From assembly GCA_027294925.1 (NCBI GenBank), contig JAPULM010000116.1:1-5584 (forward strand): a DNA stretch of 5,584 nucleotides. Direction: 5' to 3'. Made by a program: the position numbers and the translations under genes. Below the pieces are notes generated by a model. That model was not told the origin of the DNA. It worked only from the letters and a program-made list of their open reading frames with translations, and did no database searches. Source of the stretch: a bacterium (GTDB taxonomy: Bacteria; Tectomicrobia; Entotheonellia; Entotheonellales; Entotheonellaceae). Shown piece by piece: positions 5,471 to 5,584 of this stretch; positions within the stretch are counted from its first letter, which is position 1, and each line of letters begins with the position of its first letter.

Positions 5471-5508
5471 GTTATGACTTGTCTAACAAGGACATAACCT
5501 GATGTCCT
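5471..5508 (+). other. Two overlapping, mutually exclusive hairpins
   Basis: Hairpin A pairs GTTATG (5471-5476) with CATAAC (5493-5498), and inside it CTTGT (5478-5482) with ACAAG (5486-5490) around the loop CTA. Hairpin B pairs AGGACAT (5489-5495) with ATGTCCT (5502-5508). Bases 5489-5495 belong to both, so only one can form at a time. The element lies just beyond the intron remnant. It could be part of the intron end, the start of another structured RNA, or chance. Confidence 0.5.
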
Positions 5509-5523
5509 GCCATCAGTACCCTA

Positions 5524-5567
5524 CCAAGACATGCGGCCGGGGTAACCGGGCGGTATGAAGCTCTTGG
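5524..5567 (+). other. Nested stems suggesting a structured RNA continuing past the window
   Basis: CCAAGA (5524-5529) can pair with TCTTGG (5562-5567), enclosing a CCGG-GGTAA-CCGG hairpin (5537-5549). No protein frame is recognisable in 5470-5584. The look is reminiscent of domain I of a group II intron, which would make a second, adjacent intron, but I cannot show this from the bases present. Confidence 0.3.
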
Positions 5568-5584
5568 GACAATGTAGCCTCACC

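Noticed and set aside
5481..5487. GTCTAAC as an integron attC core (RYYYAAC)
   Set aside because: No matching GTTRRRY partner at a plausible distance and no integrase or cassette layout in the window.
1..5584. CRISPR array, tRNA or rRNA gene
   Set aside because: No regularly spaced direct repeats, no cloverleaf with T-loop consensus and no rRNA-like segment noticed on either strand by reading.

Overview
The window looks like an accessory, rearranged stretch of a chromosome from a metabolically versatile environmental bacterium with moderate to high GC. I cannot name the species. The mix of a biotin-carrier protein, a beta-hydroxyacid dehydrogenase start, an SsuD-like flavin monooxygenase, a PIG3-type quinone reductase, an unusual aldo/keto reductase-like protein and a group II intron remnant would suit a large-genome lineage such as Deltaproteobacteria/Myxococcota or Tectomicrobia (Entotheonella-like). 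That is an impression from gene content only.

Layout. At 2-670 (+) is the C-terminal part of a protein with a biotinyl-lysine domain (EAMKM); its beginning lies outside the window. It is followed, probably by translational coupling, by the first 41 codons of a 3-hydroxyisobutyrate-dehydrogenase-type gene (676-801), which stops abruptly just after its Rossmann glycine motif. Two opposite-strand catabolic genes come next: an LLM-class FMNH2-dependent monooxygenase related to SsuD (917-2020, -) and a PIG3/qor-type NAD(P)H:quinone oxidoreductase (2203-3183, -). A near-perfect palindrome (2053-2073) lies between them. Divergent from the quinone reductase is a small Cro/CI-type HTH regulator (about 3285-3497, +). 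About 490 bases follow with no supportable gene. Then comes an aldo/keto reductase-fold protein (3990-4835, +) whose catalytic tetrad positions all appear substituted.

Downstream of that gene, starting at a perfect 17-bp inverted repeat (4904-4943), is the 3' half of a group II intron: the thumb/maturase part of its reverse transcriptase (4942-5319), a domain V-like hairpin (5403-5435) and a possible domain VI hairpin. The 5' intron half and the RT polymerase core are missing. The last ~115 bases contain several overlapping stems that could be a further structured RNA running off the window.

Functional picture. The two minus-strand oxidoreductases may serve small-molecule oxidation with redox balancing, and the HTH protein may regulate the quinone reductase; both ideas are inference. 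The truncated dehydrogenase and truncated intron show that at least two rearrangements have shaped the window. I found no convincing new defence or mobile system. The points most worth checking are the 5'-truncated intron and its junction hairpin, the alternative hairpins near 5471-5508, and the two enzyme-family members with changed catalytic residues.
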